From Bacteroidales bacterium (GTDB lineage: Bacteria > Bacteroidota > Bacteroidia > Bacteroidales > UBA932), in the NCBI GenBank assembly GCA_017961345.1, contig JAGCXP010000053.1:1-64000 (forward strand): 64,000 nucleotides of DNA, in the 5' to 3' direction. Position numbers and translations under genes: made by a program. Numbering within the stretch: position 1 is the stretch's first letter; each line of letters starts with the position of its first letter. A model generated the notes under the pieces. The model saw only the letters and a program-made list of their open reading frames with translations. It ran no database searches and was not told the DNA's origin. Shown piece after piece: positions 1 to 7,814 of this stretch.

Positions 1-4
1 AGCA

Positions 5-80
5 ATGCTCCAGCACTTGGTCGGGCAAAAAATGGGGCAAATTTTGGCCGATGAGATGCTCCAGCACTTGGTCGGGCAAA
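5..80. repeat. 25-bp direct repeat, 51-bp period
   Basis: The 25 bases at 5-29 recur exactly at 56-80, starting ATGCTCCAGCAC and ending CGGGCAAA. Between them lies an A/T-rich spacer containing AAATTTTGGCC. The array may continue upstream of the window edge. Confidence 0.8.
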
Positions 81-530
81 TGTGCACGTGCACTCTTGAC
101 CGACCGGGTTCCAAAGTATTTGGCGAGGAGCAAAATGCGGGAAAACGTAGCCAGTGAAGTAGCGGGAATCTATCTGGCGATGGAGCACAACCGCAAAGAA
201 CTTGCGCGAGCGGAAAGGCGAGCGGGCAACGCCGCCGACGGGAAGGAATGCCGTCGGCTAAAGCAAAGGCGCTGCGCCGAGCGCGAAGGAGCGGCTCGTT
301 TCGCGCCTTGCTTTTGCCCGAACCATTACTCGTTAGCACTTAGCTTTTACGCAGAGGTACACTTGAGAGCGGAAAATGGGCGAAATCTCGCTCGGAGAGT
401 GCCCCGAGGTACAGATGAAAGCGGATTTTGGCCGATTTCCCGCTTTGAGATGTCCCCTGGCGTCAAAGGCCGAAGACGCGAGTGGCGTGGAGGGATGGTG
501 CAGTGAGCGAAGCCGCATTGAAAGCGGAGC

Positions 531-678
531 GGCAGGGGTGTGGTGGCGGGGGTCTGTGCACCCCCGCACTGATATAGGGGGACGGGGCCCGCAAGATACG
601 AGTTCCGCGTCAGCGGGACGAAGTTGATTGTGGGAGGAGCCGGAGCGAAGCGGAGTCCCCCGCCACCACACCCCTGCC
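531..678. repeat. 22-bp perfect inverted repeat around about 104 bp
   Basis: Positions 531-552 (begins GGCAGGGGTGTGG) are the exact reverse complement of 657-678 (ends CACACCCCTGCC). The left arm also pairs locally: GCGGGGG at 546-552 with CCCCCGC at 561-567. The enclosed segment is GC-rich and non-coding by inspection. It could be a miniature palindromic element or a structured RNA. Confidence 0.75.
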
Positions 679-706
679 GGCCGCGAACGCGGCGAGCGAG
701 CGTGCT

Positions 707-1843
707 TTAGAGAGATTGTTCGATGGCTTTTCTCAGCTCCGCTTCCGTCTGAGGCTGCATTCCGGAGAGTACCCCGTCCACGATGAGATAGGTGGTGGGA
801 AGGGAATCTACATGATAGAGGAGTACGAGCGGAGAGGCGCCGCCCCGAATGTCACAGACATTGGTCCAGGGCATTTTCTGCGACTTGACGACCTGCGCCC
901 AGGAAAACTTGCCCGGATCGAGCGCCACCTGGTAGATATTCAGGCCCTTGGCGTGATATTTTTCGTAGAGCGGCTTCAGCACATCCTGATTGAGCAGTTT
1001 CTGTCCCCCATCTGCGGAAGTCCAGAAATGCAGCAGAACCACCTTGCCCTCCACGGACGAGAGTTTGACTTTTTCACCGCTCAAATCCGGCAGTTCAATC
1101 TCCGGGAAACCCACCACCGAAACAGAATCCAACCGGTGGTCCAGCGCCAACGCCTTCTCCCGGGCCTCCGCCTCTTTCCGAAGCGCACGGACATAAGGTG
1201 AGGTCGGATAAACGGTCGAAAGGGAATCGGCGAGCGAACGGAAATGGAGCGCATCCAGCCGCTGGTTGAACACCGGAAGTTCCCCGACTTTGCGGTACAG
1301 CACCGGCACGCTCGTCAGCGACTTGTTGTTCTCCACGATATAACGAACGCTCGAGCGATAGAGAGAGACATAGAGAGAACCCATCTCCCGCCGCAGGTCG
1401 GCCGCATGCTTCGAATTCGCCGGAACGCTCTCCAGACGGGCGGCCAGTGAACCGCATTTGGAGTTCATCGAAGCATACTCCTTCTCGCTCTCCATCATCC
1501 GGGCCGACTCATCCGAGCCCTCAATCCGGCAATGGCCGCGGGTATCCGCCTCCAGACGAACCTTGTCGCCTGGTGCCAGCAGCAGGGACGCCAGACGATT
1601 TCCCTTATAATTCAGATAGTAGAAATCGGGGTTCACGCCCTGCGGCTTGATCCGGCAGGAGAACGAGCCGTCCGCCTTCGTAATCAGGGTATCGATGGTC
1701 TCGGAATAACTGACCTGCAGCAAATCGAGCGTCAGGGTATCGCCGTCCAAGCCATCCACCCGGCCGGAAAGACGAATGTCGCGGCAAGAGGTAAGGGTGA
1801 GCAACCACAATAGGGCGAACGTAAAGGTGCACGGACGCAGCAT
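707..1843 (-). CDS. TlpA/thioredoxin-like lipoprotein lacking the CXXC site
   Basis: Predicted 378-residue lipoprotein. I chose the ATG at 1843 because it gives a clean lipoprotein signal peptide ending LTLTSC (Cys20). An upstream ATG at 1897 adds 18 residues, and the rest of the longer frame overlaps the HIT gene. Residues about 22-100 resemble the DUF4369 N-domain common in Bacteroidota TlpA-like proteins. A thioredoxin/AhpC-TSA-like fold follows from about 248. The expected WCxxC active site reads WTSADGG (274-280), so both redox cysteines are missing, but the cis-proline (SLPTTY, Pro349) is kept. It probably acts in the periplasm as a non-catalytic thioredoxin-fold protein. The gene is last in a minus-strand run after the HIT gene. 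Confidence 0.75.
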   Translation of the reverse strand: MLRPCTFTFALLWLLTLTSCRDIRLSGRVDGLDGDTLTLDLLQVSYSETIDTLITKADGSFSCRIKPQGVNPDFYYLNYKGNRLASLLLAPGDKVRLEADTRGHCRIEGSDESARMMESEKEYASMNSKCGSLAARLESVPANSKHAADLRREMGSLYVSLYRSSVRYIVENNKSLTSVPVLYRKVGELPVFNQRLDALHFRSLADSLSTVYPTSPYVRALRKEAEAREKALALDHRLDSVSVVGFPEIELPDLSGEKVKLSSVEGKVVLLHFWTSADGGQKLLNQDVLKPLYEKYHAKGLNIYQVALDPGKFSWAQVVKSQKMPWTNVCDIRGGASPLVLLYHVDSLPTTYLIVDGVLSGMQPQTEAELRKAIEQSL

Positions 1844-1920
1844 GCCCTCGAAGAAAGGCCTGCGGGCGATTATTTTACAAACAGAACGGAACTTCATGGA
1901 ACGAAACGGCTGGACCGGGT

Positions 1921-2325
1921 CTACAGTTTGCAGAACTCGGCATACGCCGCATCGGCGACCGCCTTCATCTCTTCGGGAGTAATCTGGGGACGCACCTTGC
2001 GGAAATCCAGATCCGCTTCCGTCTGCAAGGGGACCAGATGGATATGCGTATGGGGCACTTCCATGCCGAGCACGGCCACACCCACCCGCTGGCAGGGAAC
2101 GACCGCCTTCAGGGCCACGGCCACTTTGCGGGCAAAGGCCCAAAGCCCCTCGTAGGTCTTTTCATCGAGATGGAAGAGATAATCATCCTCCACCTTTTTG
2201 GGAATCACGAGGGTATGCCCCTTCGCAAGCGGGGAAATGTCGAGAAAGGCGTAGTAGTATTCACTCTCGGCCACCTTGTAAGAAGGAATTTCGCCGGCGG
2301 CTATCTTGGTAAAAATCGTTGCCAT
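1921..2325 (-). CDS. HIT family nucleotide-binding hydrolase
   Basis: A 134-residue cytosolic protein of the histidine-triad family, whose members hydrolyse nucleoside phosphoramidates or dinucleotide substrates. The catalytic triad motif HTHIHLVP is near residue 97, and the N-terminal region (FTKIAAGEIPSYKV, then FLDISPLAKGHTLVIPK) is typical of bacterial HinT-like proteins. I took the ATG at 2325, which gives the family's usual length; longer in-frame starts only add a low-complexity leader. It lies 31 bp downstream of greA on the same strand, an arrangement often seen in Bacteroidales, and is probably co-transcribed with it. Confidence 0.93.
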   Translation of the reverse strand: MATIFTKIAAGEIPSYKVAESEYYYAFLDISPLAKGHTLVIPKKVEDDYLFHLDEKTYEGLWAFARKVAVALKAVVPCQRVGVAVLGMEVPHTHIHLVPLQTEADLDFRKVRPQITPEEMKAVADAAYAEFCKL

Positions 2326-2356
2326 TGAAAAAACGATACGGGCAGTTTGACAAAAG

Positions 2357-2824
2357 TTACAGCGAAATTTCGAGGATTTCGAGCTTGAGTTCCCCGGCGG
2401 GGGTAGCGGCCACCACCACTTCGCCCTTTCCGTGTCCGAGCAGGGCCTTCGCAATCGGGGTGGTCACGGCCAGTTTGCCGTGTGCAAAGTCGGCTTCATT
2501 CTCGCCGACGAGGGTAAATTCCATCACCTTGTTCATAGCAAGGTTCTTGATTTTCACCTTGTTGAGCAGTTGCACCTTGTCCACGCCCACCTGGCTTTCG
2601 TCAATCACGCGGGCGGAAGCAATCAGGTTCTGCAGTTTGGCAATCTGCAGCTCGAGCAAGCCCTGCTGCTCGCGGGCCGCTTCATACTCGGCGTTCTCGG
2701 AAAGGTCGCCCTTGTCACGCGCTTCGGCGATGGCGGCGGAAATCACCGGCCGCCTGGCAATCGCTTCGGCCAGATCGTTCTTGAGTTTGTCCAGACCCTC
2801 CTGGGTCATGTAATGGATTTCCAT
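2357..2824 (-). CDS. greA: Transcription elongation factor GreA
   Basis: A 155-residue GreA/GreB-family protein that rescues backtracked RNA polymerase by stimulating transcript cleavage. The N-terminal coiled coil (about 1-75) carries the acidic tip with the DLSENAEY motif. The C-terminal FKBP-like domain ends with the conserved stretch TPIAKALLGHGKGEVV and then LEILEI. I chose the ATG at 2824 over a GTG two codons upstream. A Bacteroidota-type promoter (2884-2915) lies about 60 bp upstream and probably drives greA, the HIT gene and perhaps the TlpA-like gene. Confidence 0.95.
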   Translation of the reverse strand: MEIHYMTQEGLDKLKNDLAEAIARRPVISAAIAEARDKGDLSENAEYEAAREQQGLLELQIAKLQNLIASARVIDESQVGVDKVQLLNKVKIKNLAMNKVMEFTLVGENEADFAHGKLAVTTPIAKALLGHGKGEVVVAATPAGELKLEILEISL

Positions 2825-2883
2825 CAGCACATAAAATTAAAAGGAGCCCTGCCCTGCGGCAGAACCCTCGGTTACAACATATG

Positions 2884-2915
2884 CAAATATAATCATTGTT
2901 TTGCAGGAAAACAAA
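2884..2915 (-). promoter_or_regulatory. Predicted Bacteroidota-type promoter of greA
   Basis: On the minus strand the -7 element TATATTTG (2884-2891) is preceded, after a 20-bp spacer, by TTTG (2912-2915). This fits the TTTG-N19-TAnnTTTG consensus of Bacteroidota housekeeping promoters. It lies between ribF and greA and predicts a leader of about 55 nt. Confidence 0.6.
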
Positions 2916-2944
2916 TTTTCGAAACGGGAAAGACGGCTTTCGCC

Positions 2945-3850
2945 CTACAAAATACGGCCGACCGTCCGCTTGTCTTCGCCCAGTTGTGCGGAAAGCGCCT
3001 CGAGGCTGTCAAACTTTCTCTCCTGCCGGATCCGCGCCATGAAATCAATCGTCAAGTCCAACCCGTAAATATCCTCGTCAAAATCCAGCAGATGCGTCTC
3101 GATGGTCAGCGCAGCGTTCTCATCCACCGTAGGACGGTATCCGATGTTGCACATTCCCTTGAAGCGTCCCCCCAGCGTCTGAGCCCAGACGGCATATACG
3201 CCCGGCGACGGAATGGCCTTCAGCGGTTCATAGAGTTGCATATTGGCCGTAGGATAGCCCAGGCGGCGGCCGAGTTGCTTGCCCGCTACCACGACGCCAT
3301 GCAGACGGTAGGGTCGTCCGAGCATTGAAGCGGCTTCATCCACCCGCCCCTCGGAAAGCGCGTTGCGAATGAGCGTCGAGCTAATAGCACCTACCGTTGG
3401 CGACCCTCCGTCGGGGCGAGAGCACGGCACGGCGCCCGGCCGGACCACTTCCAGCCCCGCGGCGGCGCAAACCGGCAGCAGGTCTTCCGCGCTGCGGCAG
3501 TCCCGTCCCATCCGGTTGTCATAGCCCAGCACGAGGCATTCCGCCCCGTAGCGGCCGATAAGCACATCCCGCACGTACTGCTCCATCGTCAGCGTACTGA
3601 ATTCCTTCGTGAAATCCAGCACCTCCACCCGGTCCACGCCCAGAGAAAGGAGCAAGTCGTTTTTCTCCTGTTGGGACGTCAGCAGACGCAGTTCCCGCGC
3701 CCCGTTCTGGAGCACATTCCGGGGATGGGGCCAAAACGTAACGATGAGGCTCTGCGCATCGCGCTTGTGAGCCTCATCTGTCAATGTTTCAATCAAATGG
3801 CGGTGGCCGAGGTGGACACCGTCAAAAAAGCCGGTGGCGACTACAGCCAT
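2945..3850 (-). CDS. ribF: Bifunctional riboflavin kinase/FAD synthetase
   Basis: A 301-residue RibF converting riboflavin to FMN and FMN to FAD. The N-terminal nucleotidyltransferase domain (about 1-170) begins almost at once with GFFDGVHLGHRHLI, and ISSTLIR is present near residue 156. The C-terminal riboflavin kinase domain (about 178-301) has GRRLGYPTANM and PGVYAVW. The ATG at 3850 is forced: an in-frame TGA lies four codons upstream, so the protein lacks the short leader seen in many relatives. The start lies inside the last codons of the glycogen phosphorylase gene (10-bp overlap), which suggests translational coupling to the glycogen operon. Confidence 0.95.
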   Translation of the reverse strand: MAVVATGFFDGVHLGHRHLIETLTDEAHKRDAQSLIVTFWPHPRNVLQNGARELRLLTSQQEKNDLLLSLGVDRVEVLDFTKEFSTLTMEQYVRDVLIGRYGAECLVLGYDNRMGRDCRSAEDLLPVCAAAGLEVVRPGAVPCSRPDGGSPTVGAISSTLIRNALSEGRVDEAASMLGRPYRLHGVVVAGKQLGRRLGYPTANMQLYEPLKAIPSPGVYAVWAQTLGGRFKGMCNIGYRPTVDENAALTIETHLLDFDEDIYGLDLTIDFMARIRQERKFDSLEALSAQLGEDKRTVGRIL

Positions 3851-6411
3851 TTCACCAGTTCAAAATCCTGGCGGTGCGGCAGGAGTGCGTTCTTGGCGTA
3901 CATACGCAGGGCCACCTGGTAGGTACCGGCGGTGGAAGGCAGCATGGAAGCCCGGTAAATCGTACGGCCCGGGTCGGAAGAGACCACTTCCAGTTCGCAC
4001 TTCTCCTCGATATGGTAGGCACCCTTGCGGTTGATGGACGCAAAGAGCAGTTCGATACCGATTTCCTCGGGTTTGACACCCCGCAGGTTGAGCACCACTT
4101 CGGCACAGCAGGCTTCCTCCGCGTTCTTGGCCCACTCGATGGTGCTTTCCGGGCGCACGATGGACAGCACCTCGATGCCGTTCCACTCGGCGCGCATATG
4201 GCGTTTCCAGGCGGCAATGGCCTTGGCCTCAGAATAGTTGTCCGTGGAAAGGGCGGCCACACGGGCGGATTCCGGCACATAGTACTGATTGACATAGTCG
4301 CTCAGCATCCGGTTGGTCGTGAAGTTGCAGGCCACCTGGGCGATGGTGTTCTTGATGAACTCGATCCACTCTTCGCTGCGGCCGGTGGACTTGCTGACGT
4401 TGTAGAAGGCCGGCGCGATTTCGTTCTCGATGATGCCATAGATGGTGGCGGCGTCAAGTTCGTCCTGGAAGTTCTGGTCGTCGTAACTGCGCTCCATCGG
4501 GAGGGCCCAGCCGGCGCCTTTCTTGTAGCCTTCCACCCACCAGCCGTCGAGCACGGAGAAGTGCATGACGCCGTTCATCGAAGCCTTTTCGCCGGAGGTA
4601 CCGGAAGCCTCGAGGGGACGGGTCGGGTTGTTCATCCACACGTCCACGCCCTGCACGAGCAGTTTGGCGATGGAGATATCGTAGTTGGGCACGAAGATGA
4701 TCTTACCGATAAAACGGTCCTGCTTGGAAATCTCCACGATGCGTTTGATCAGGTCCTGACCGGCCTTGTCGGCGGGATGGGCCTTGCCGGCAAAGAGGAA
4801 CTGAACCGGACGCTCGGGGTTGTTGACGATCTCGTCCAGACGGTCGAGGTCACGGAAGAGCAGGTGGGCACGCTTGTAGGTGGCGAAACGGCGGGCAAAA
4901 CCGATGGTCAGCACATCGTCGCGCAGCGTCTGCTTGATGGTCACCACCTGACGGGGGGAATAGTGGCTGGAAGCCACAGGGTCGCTCAGACGCTCCTTGA
5001 CGGCCTCCACCAGGCGTTTCTTCAGGGCCAGGCGGATATTCCACACCGCTTCATCGGAAATCTTGTACACGCCGTCGAAGCAGGATTTGTCGTAGTGGTG
5101 GGTCTTGAATTCCTCACCGAAGACTTTCGCGTGGGCCACTTTCCACTCGTGGGCGCACCAGGTCGGGTAGTGGACACCGTTGGTCACATAACTGACATGG
5201 AGCTCGTCCTTGAGGTAGCCGGGCCACATGTTGTTGAAAATCTCCTTGCTCACTTCGCCGTGGAGCCAGCTCACGCCGTTCACCTCCTGGGAGATGTTGG
5301 CGGCAAGGATGGACATGGAGAATTTCTCGTTCTTATCGTAGGGATTGAGTTTGCCCAGGCTCATCATTGTCTCCCAATCCACGCCGAGACGGTGGGGGTA
5401 ATGGCCGATGTACTTGCCGAGCAGGCCATCGTCGAAGGAGTCGTGGCCGGCAGGAACCGGGGTGTGCGTGGTAAAGAGGGAAGAGGCGCGGACCACTTCG
5501 AGGGCCTCGTCGAAGGAGAGTTTGTCCTGATTGATGTACTCGTTGAGGCGCTCCAGGCCGATGAAAGCGGCATGTCCTTCGTTGCAGTGGTACACCTGGG
5601 GACGCATGCCGAGCTTGCGGAGCAGGCGGATACCGCCCACGCCCAGAAGCATCTCCTGTTTGAGACGGTTCTCCCAGTCGCCGCCATAGAGGTGGTGGGT
5701 CACGAAACGGTCTTCAGAGGCATTGTCCTCATAATCGGTGTCCAGCAGGTAGAGGTCGGTACGGCCCACCGCCACTTTCCAGATACGGGCGTGGAGGGGA
5801 CGGCCGGGGAAACCGATGGTGATCGTCTGCCAGTTGCCGTTCTCGTCGAGCACGGGCTGGGCGGGCGTATTGAGGAAGTCCTGCGCGTCGTATTTGGAGA
5901 CCTGGTCACCGTAAGCGGAAAGCATCTGGGTGAAATAGCCGTAACGGTACAGCAGGCCGACCGCCACGAGGTTCACGTTCATGTCGCTGGTTTCCTTGAG
6001 GTAGTCGCCGGCCAGGATGCCGAGACCGCCGGAATAGATCTTCAGGGACGTATCCAGACCGTACTCCATGCAGAAGTATGCGATGGAAGGATCGGTCCTC
6101 TTGTCCTTGAGGGCCATGTACTCATTGAATTCTGCCGTCACCTTCTGCAGACGGGCGAGGAATTCCGTATCCTGTTCGAGTTCCTTGTACTTACGGATGC
6201 TGATTTTATCAAGCATTTGAATCGGATTGCCGTCCGCCGCCTTCCAGGCCTTCGGATCGATGGATTCAAACAGTTCGCGGGCGGAATCATTCCAGCACCA
6301 CCAGAGGTTACGGGACAAGGTGTCCAATTCAGCCAGTGCTCCGGGGAGATTCCTTCTAACCAAAACTGTATTCCAGGAGGGCTGGTTGACTTGTATGTTT
6401 CTATATGCCAT
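3841..6411 (-). CDS. glgP: Alpha-glucan (glycogen) phosphorylase, GT35
   Basis: An 856-residue cytosolic phosphorylase that releases glucose-1-phosphate from alpha-1,4-glucans. It belongs to the bacterial/archaeal subgroup of GT35. The pyridoxal-phosphate lysine lies in EASGTSGEKASMNGV (Lys609), and the glucan and phosphate site motifs include HCNEGHAAF (about 275-283), FTTHTPVPAGHD (about 313-324) and FARRFATYKRA (about 505-515). The N-terminal region includes CMEYGLDTSLKIYSGGLG (about 114-131). It is fourth in the glycogen operon, 18 bp after the GH57 gene, and its 3' end overlaps ribF. Confidence 0.95.
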   Translation of the reverse strand: MAYRNIQVNQPSWNTVLVRRNLPGALAELDTLSRNLWWCWNDSARELFESIDPKAWKAADGNPIQMLDKISIRKYKELEQDTEFLARLQKVTAEFNEYMALKDKRTDPSIAYFCMEYGLDTSLKIYSGGLGILAGDYLKETSDMNVNLVAVGLLYRYGYFTQMLSAYGDQVSKYDAQDFLNTPAQPVLDENGNWQTITIGFPGRPLHARIWKVAVGRTDLYLLDTDYEDNASEDRFVTHHLYGGDWENRLKQEMLLGVGGIRLLRKLGMRPQVYHCNEGHAAFIGLERLNEYINQDKLSFDEALEVVRASSLFTTHTPVPAGHDSFDDGLLGKYIGHYPHRLGVDWETMMSLGKLNPYDKNEKFSMSILAANISQEVNGVSWLHGEVSKEIFNNMWPGYLKDELHVSYVTNGVHYPTWCAHEWKVAHAKVFGEEFKTHHYDKSCFDGVYKISDEAVWNIRLALKKRLVEAVKERLSDPVASSHYSPRQVVTIKQTLRDDVLTIGFARRFATYKRAHLLFRDLDRLDEIVNNPERPVQFLFAGKAHPADKAGQDLIKRIVEISKQDRFIGKIIFVPNYDISIAKLLVQGVDVWMNNPTRPLEASGTSGEKASMNGVMHFSVLDGWWVEGYKKGAGWALPMERSYDDQNFQDELDAATIYGIIENEIAPAFYNVSKSTGRSEEWIEFIKNTIAQVACNFTTNRMLSDYVNQYYVPESARVAALSTDNYSEAKAIAAWKRHMRAEWNGIEVLSIVRPESTIEWAKNAEEACCAEVVLNLRGVKPEEIGIELLFASINRKGAYHIEEKCELEVVSSDPGRTIYRASMLPSTAGTYQVALRMYAKNALLPHRQDFELVKWL

Positions 6412-6429
6412 TGTAATTGTAATTAGGTT

Positions 6430-7812
6430 TTACTTTTTCTTGACGGCAGCCTTCTTCGCAGGAGCGGCCTTTTTTGCAGCGGGTTTCGCGGCAGGAGCGG
6501 CCTTCTTGGCGGCGGCAGCGGGCTTCACAGCGGCCTTCTTCGCAGCAGCCTTCTTCACGGGCTTGACCACGCGGACCGGAGCGACGGGGCTCTCGTTGAC
6601 ACGGGAGACCGCACCGCCGGAAGCGAGGGCGTCATCCACGCGGATCATGAAGTCGCTGAGCACGTTCATGTAGTTGATGAAGGCCTCGTAAGGCGTGTCG
6701 TAGGGGTTGAAATACTTGTGCACGGCGCCGTCGGAGAAGAACTTGGTGCACATGTAATAGAAGTGGTCGCTCTCCTGCAGATGACCGTAGTCGGCCCAGA
6801 GGGCGTCGTCGTTGAGCAGGGAGAGTTTCTCACTGAGGGAGTAGAGTTTGTGGAACGCGTCGTTCTGGAGTTCGTTGCCGAGCCAGGCGGTCACATCCCG
6901 CTCTTCGTCCGCCCAGGAGATGGGATCGGGAACGTCGAGCACGTCGACGGCCTTGTGTTTGGCAGCGGCCAGCGCAGGGGTGACGAATTCGAAGGTACCG
7001 TCGGCAAGAACGGCGTCGGGCAGACCCTTGATGAAATCAAAGATACCGCTGGATGCCTTCTGATGCTCACCGAAGGTCTCATAGTCCATGAACAGGTTGA
7101 TGATATCCTGTTTCTTGGCCGCATCTTTCAGCCAGAAGAGGTACTTGTCGGTGGTCAGCGGCCACTCGGACCAGCCACGGTCGGAGAAACGGAAGGCGAT
7201 GTCGTCGCTCAGGCCCGAATTCTTCAGCAGGAGCTTGAGCTCCGGAGCGGTGGCGCAGCTGTAGAGGAAGTTGGGACTCTTCCAGCCGAGGATATGCTTC
7301 GCACCCTCGGTAATCATCGTCCGGTAACCCATGTCGGCCACCATGGCGCCGATGGCGTCGGAGTAGATCAGTTCGGTGTTGCGGAACGTAACGGGTTCCA
7401 CGCCAAGATACTTCTGGAGCGCCTTGCGGTGCTTGCTGACCTGATGACGGAAGTCCTCCGCGTTGGCCAGGGAAGCCAGGGAGTGGTAATAGGTCTCGGA
7501 GAGGAACTCCACGCAACCCGTTTCAGCCAGTTTGCGGAAACTTTCAATCACTTCGGGGCAATAGCGGTCCAGCTGCTCGAGCAGGGAACCGGTGATGCTG
7601 AAGCTCACCTTGAAATCCTCGCCGTGGCTCTTGATCAGATCCAGCAGCATGGCGTTGGCGGGCAGGTAGCATTTCTGGGCCACCCTTTTAAGAATCGTCC
7701 GGTTGTTGAAATCATCGTAGTAGTGCGAACTCTTTCCGATATCGAAGAATCTGAAAAGACGGAGCCGGGTCGGCTGATGCACGTGGAAATAAAGACAAAT
7801 GCTCTTTTTCAT
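6430..7812 (-). CDS. GH57 alpha-amylase-like enzyme with Lys/Ala-rich tail
   Basis: A 460-residue glycoside hydrolase family 57 protein, a family of retaining alpha-glucan-active enzymes. The N-terminal HVHQP motif (10-14), the nucleophile motif FRNTELIY (Glu147) and the acid/base motif MDYETFGEH (Asp243) are intact. I chose the ATG at 7812 because the protein then begins MKKSICLYFHVHQP; it lies 2 bp after the stop of the GT4 gene. Residues 414-460 form an unusual tail made only of Lys, Ala, Pro, Val and one Arg, like histone H1 or HU-type extensions. Operon context points to intracellular glycogen turnover or remodelling. Confidence 0.92.
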   Translation of the reverse strand: MKKSICLYFHVHQPTRLRLFRFFDIGKSSHYYDDFNNRTILKRVAQKCYLPANAMLLDLIKSHGEDFKVSFSITGSLLEQLDRYCPEVIESFRKLAETGCVEFLSETYYHSLASLANAEDFRHQVSKHRKALQKYLGVEPVTFRNTELIYSDAIGAMVADMGYRTMITEGAKHILGWKSPNFLYSCATAPELKLLLKNSGLSDDIAFRFSDRGWSEWPLTTDKYLFWLKDAAKKQDIINLFMDYETFGEHQKASSGIFDFIKGLPDAVLADGTFEFVTPALAAAKHKAVDVLDVPDPISWADEERDVTAWLGNELQNDAFHKLYSLSEKLSLLNDDALWADYGHLQESDHFYYMCTKFFSDGAVHKYFNPYDTPYEAFINYMNVLSDFMIRVDDALASGGAVSRVNESPVAPVRVVKPVKKAAAKKAAVKPAAAAKKAAPAAKPAAKKAAPAKKAAVKKK

Positions 7813-7814
7813 AT

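Larger units (their letters stand above)
1..706. other. Gene-less, repeat- and hairpin-rich intergenic segment
   Basis: No convincing coding sequence lies in the first 706 bases. The open frames at 51-506 and 333-671 give low-complexity Arg/Ala/Pro/Ser-rich translations on opposite strands, with no recognisable motif. The stretch instead holds a 25-bp direct repeat (5-29 and 56-80), an 8-bp GC stem with a 9-nt loop (234-241/251-258), a longer imperfect stem (260-271/304-314), an imperfect inverted pair around 369-387/424-442 and a perfect 22-bp inverted repeat (531-552/657-678). It may be a dispersed repeat element, a structured RNA or a decayed region. The sequence alone does not decide. Confidence 0.55.

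Noticed and set aside
51..671. Two opposite open frames of 112-151 codons in the first 700 bases
   Set aside because: Low-complexity translations on both strands, no domain, and they run through direct and inverted repeats.
2896..2914. The A/T stem TTGTTTT/AAAACAA upstream of greA as a terminator or operator
   Set aside because: It lies within the predicted promoter spacer, is AT-only and has no T-run; probably chance.
3784..6426. An 880-codon frame antisense to glgP, and a similar 951-codon frame antisense to the GH43-GH3 gene (25963-28818)
   Set aside because: High GC and codon bias make long shadow frames; the translations are His/Gly/Val-rich without motifs, while the opposite strand encodes complete known enzymes.
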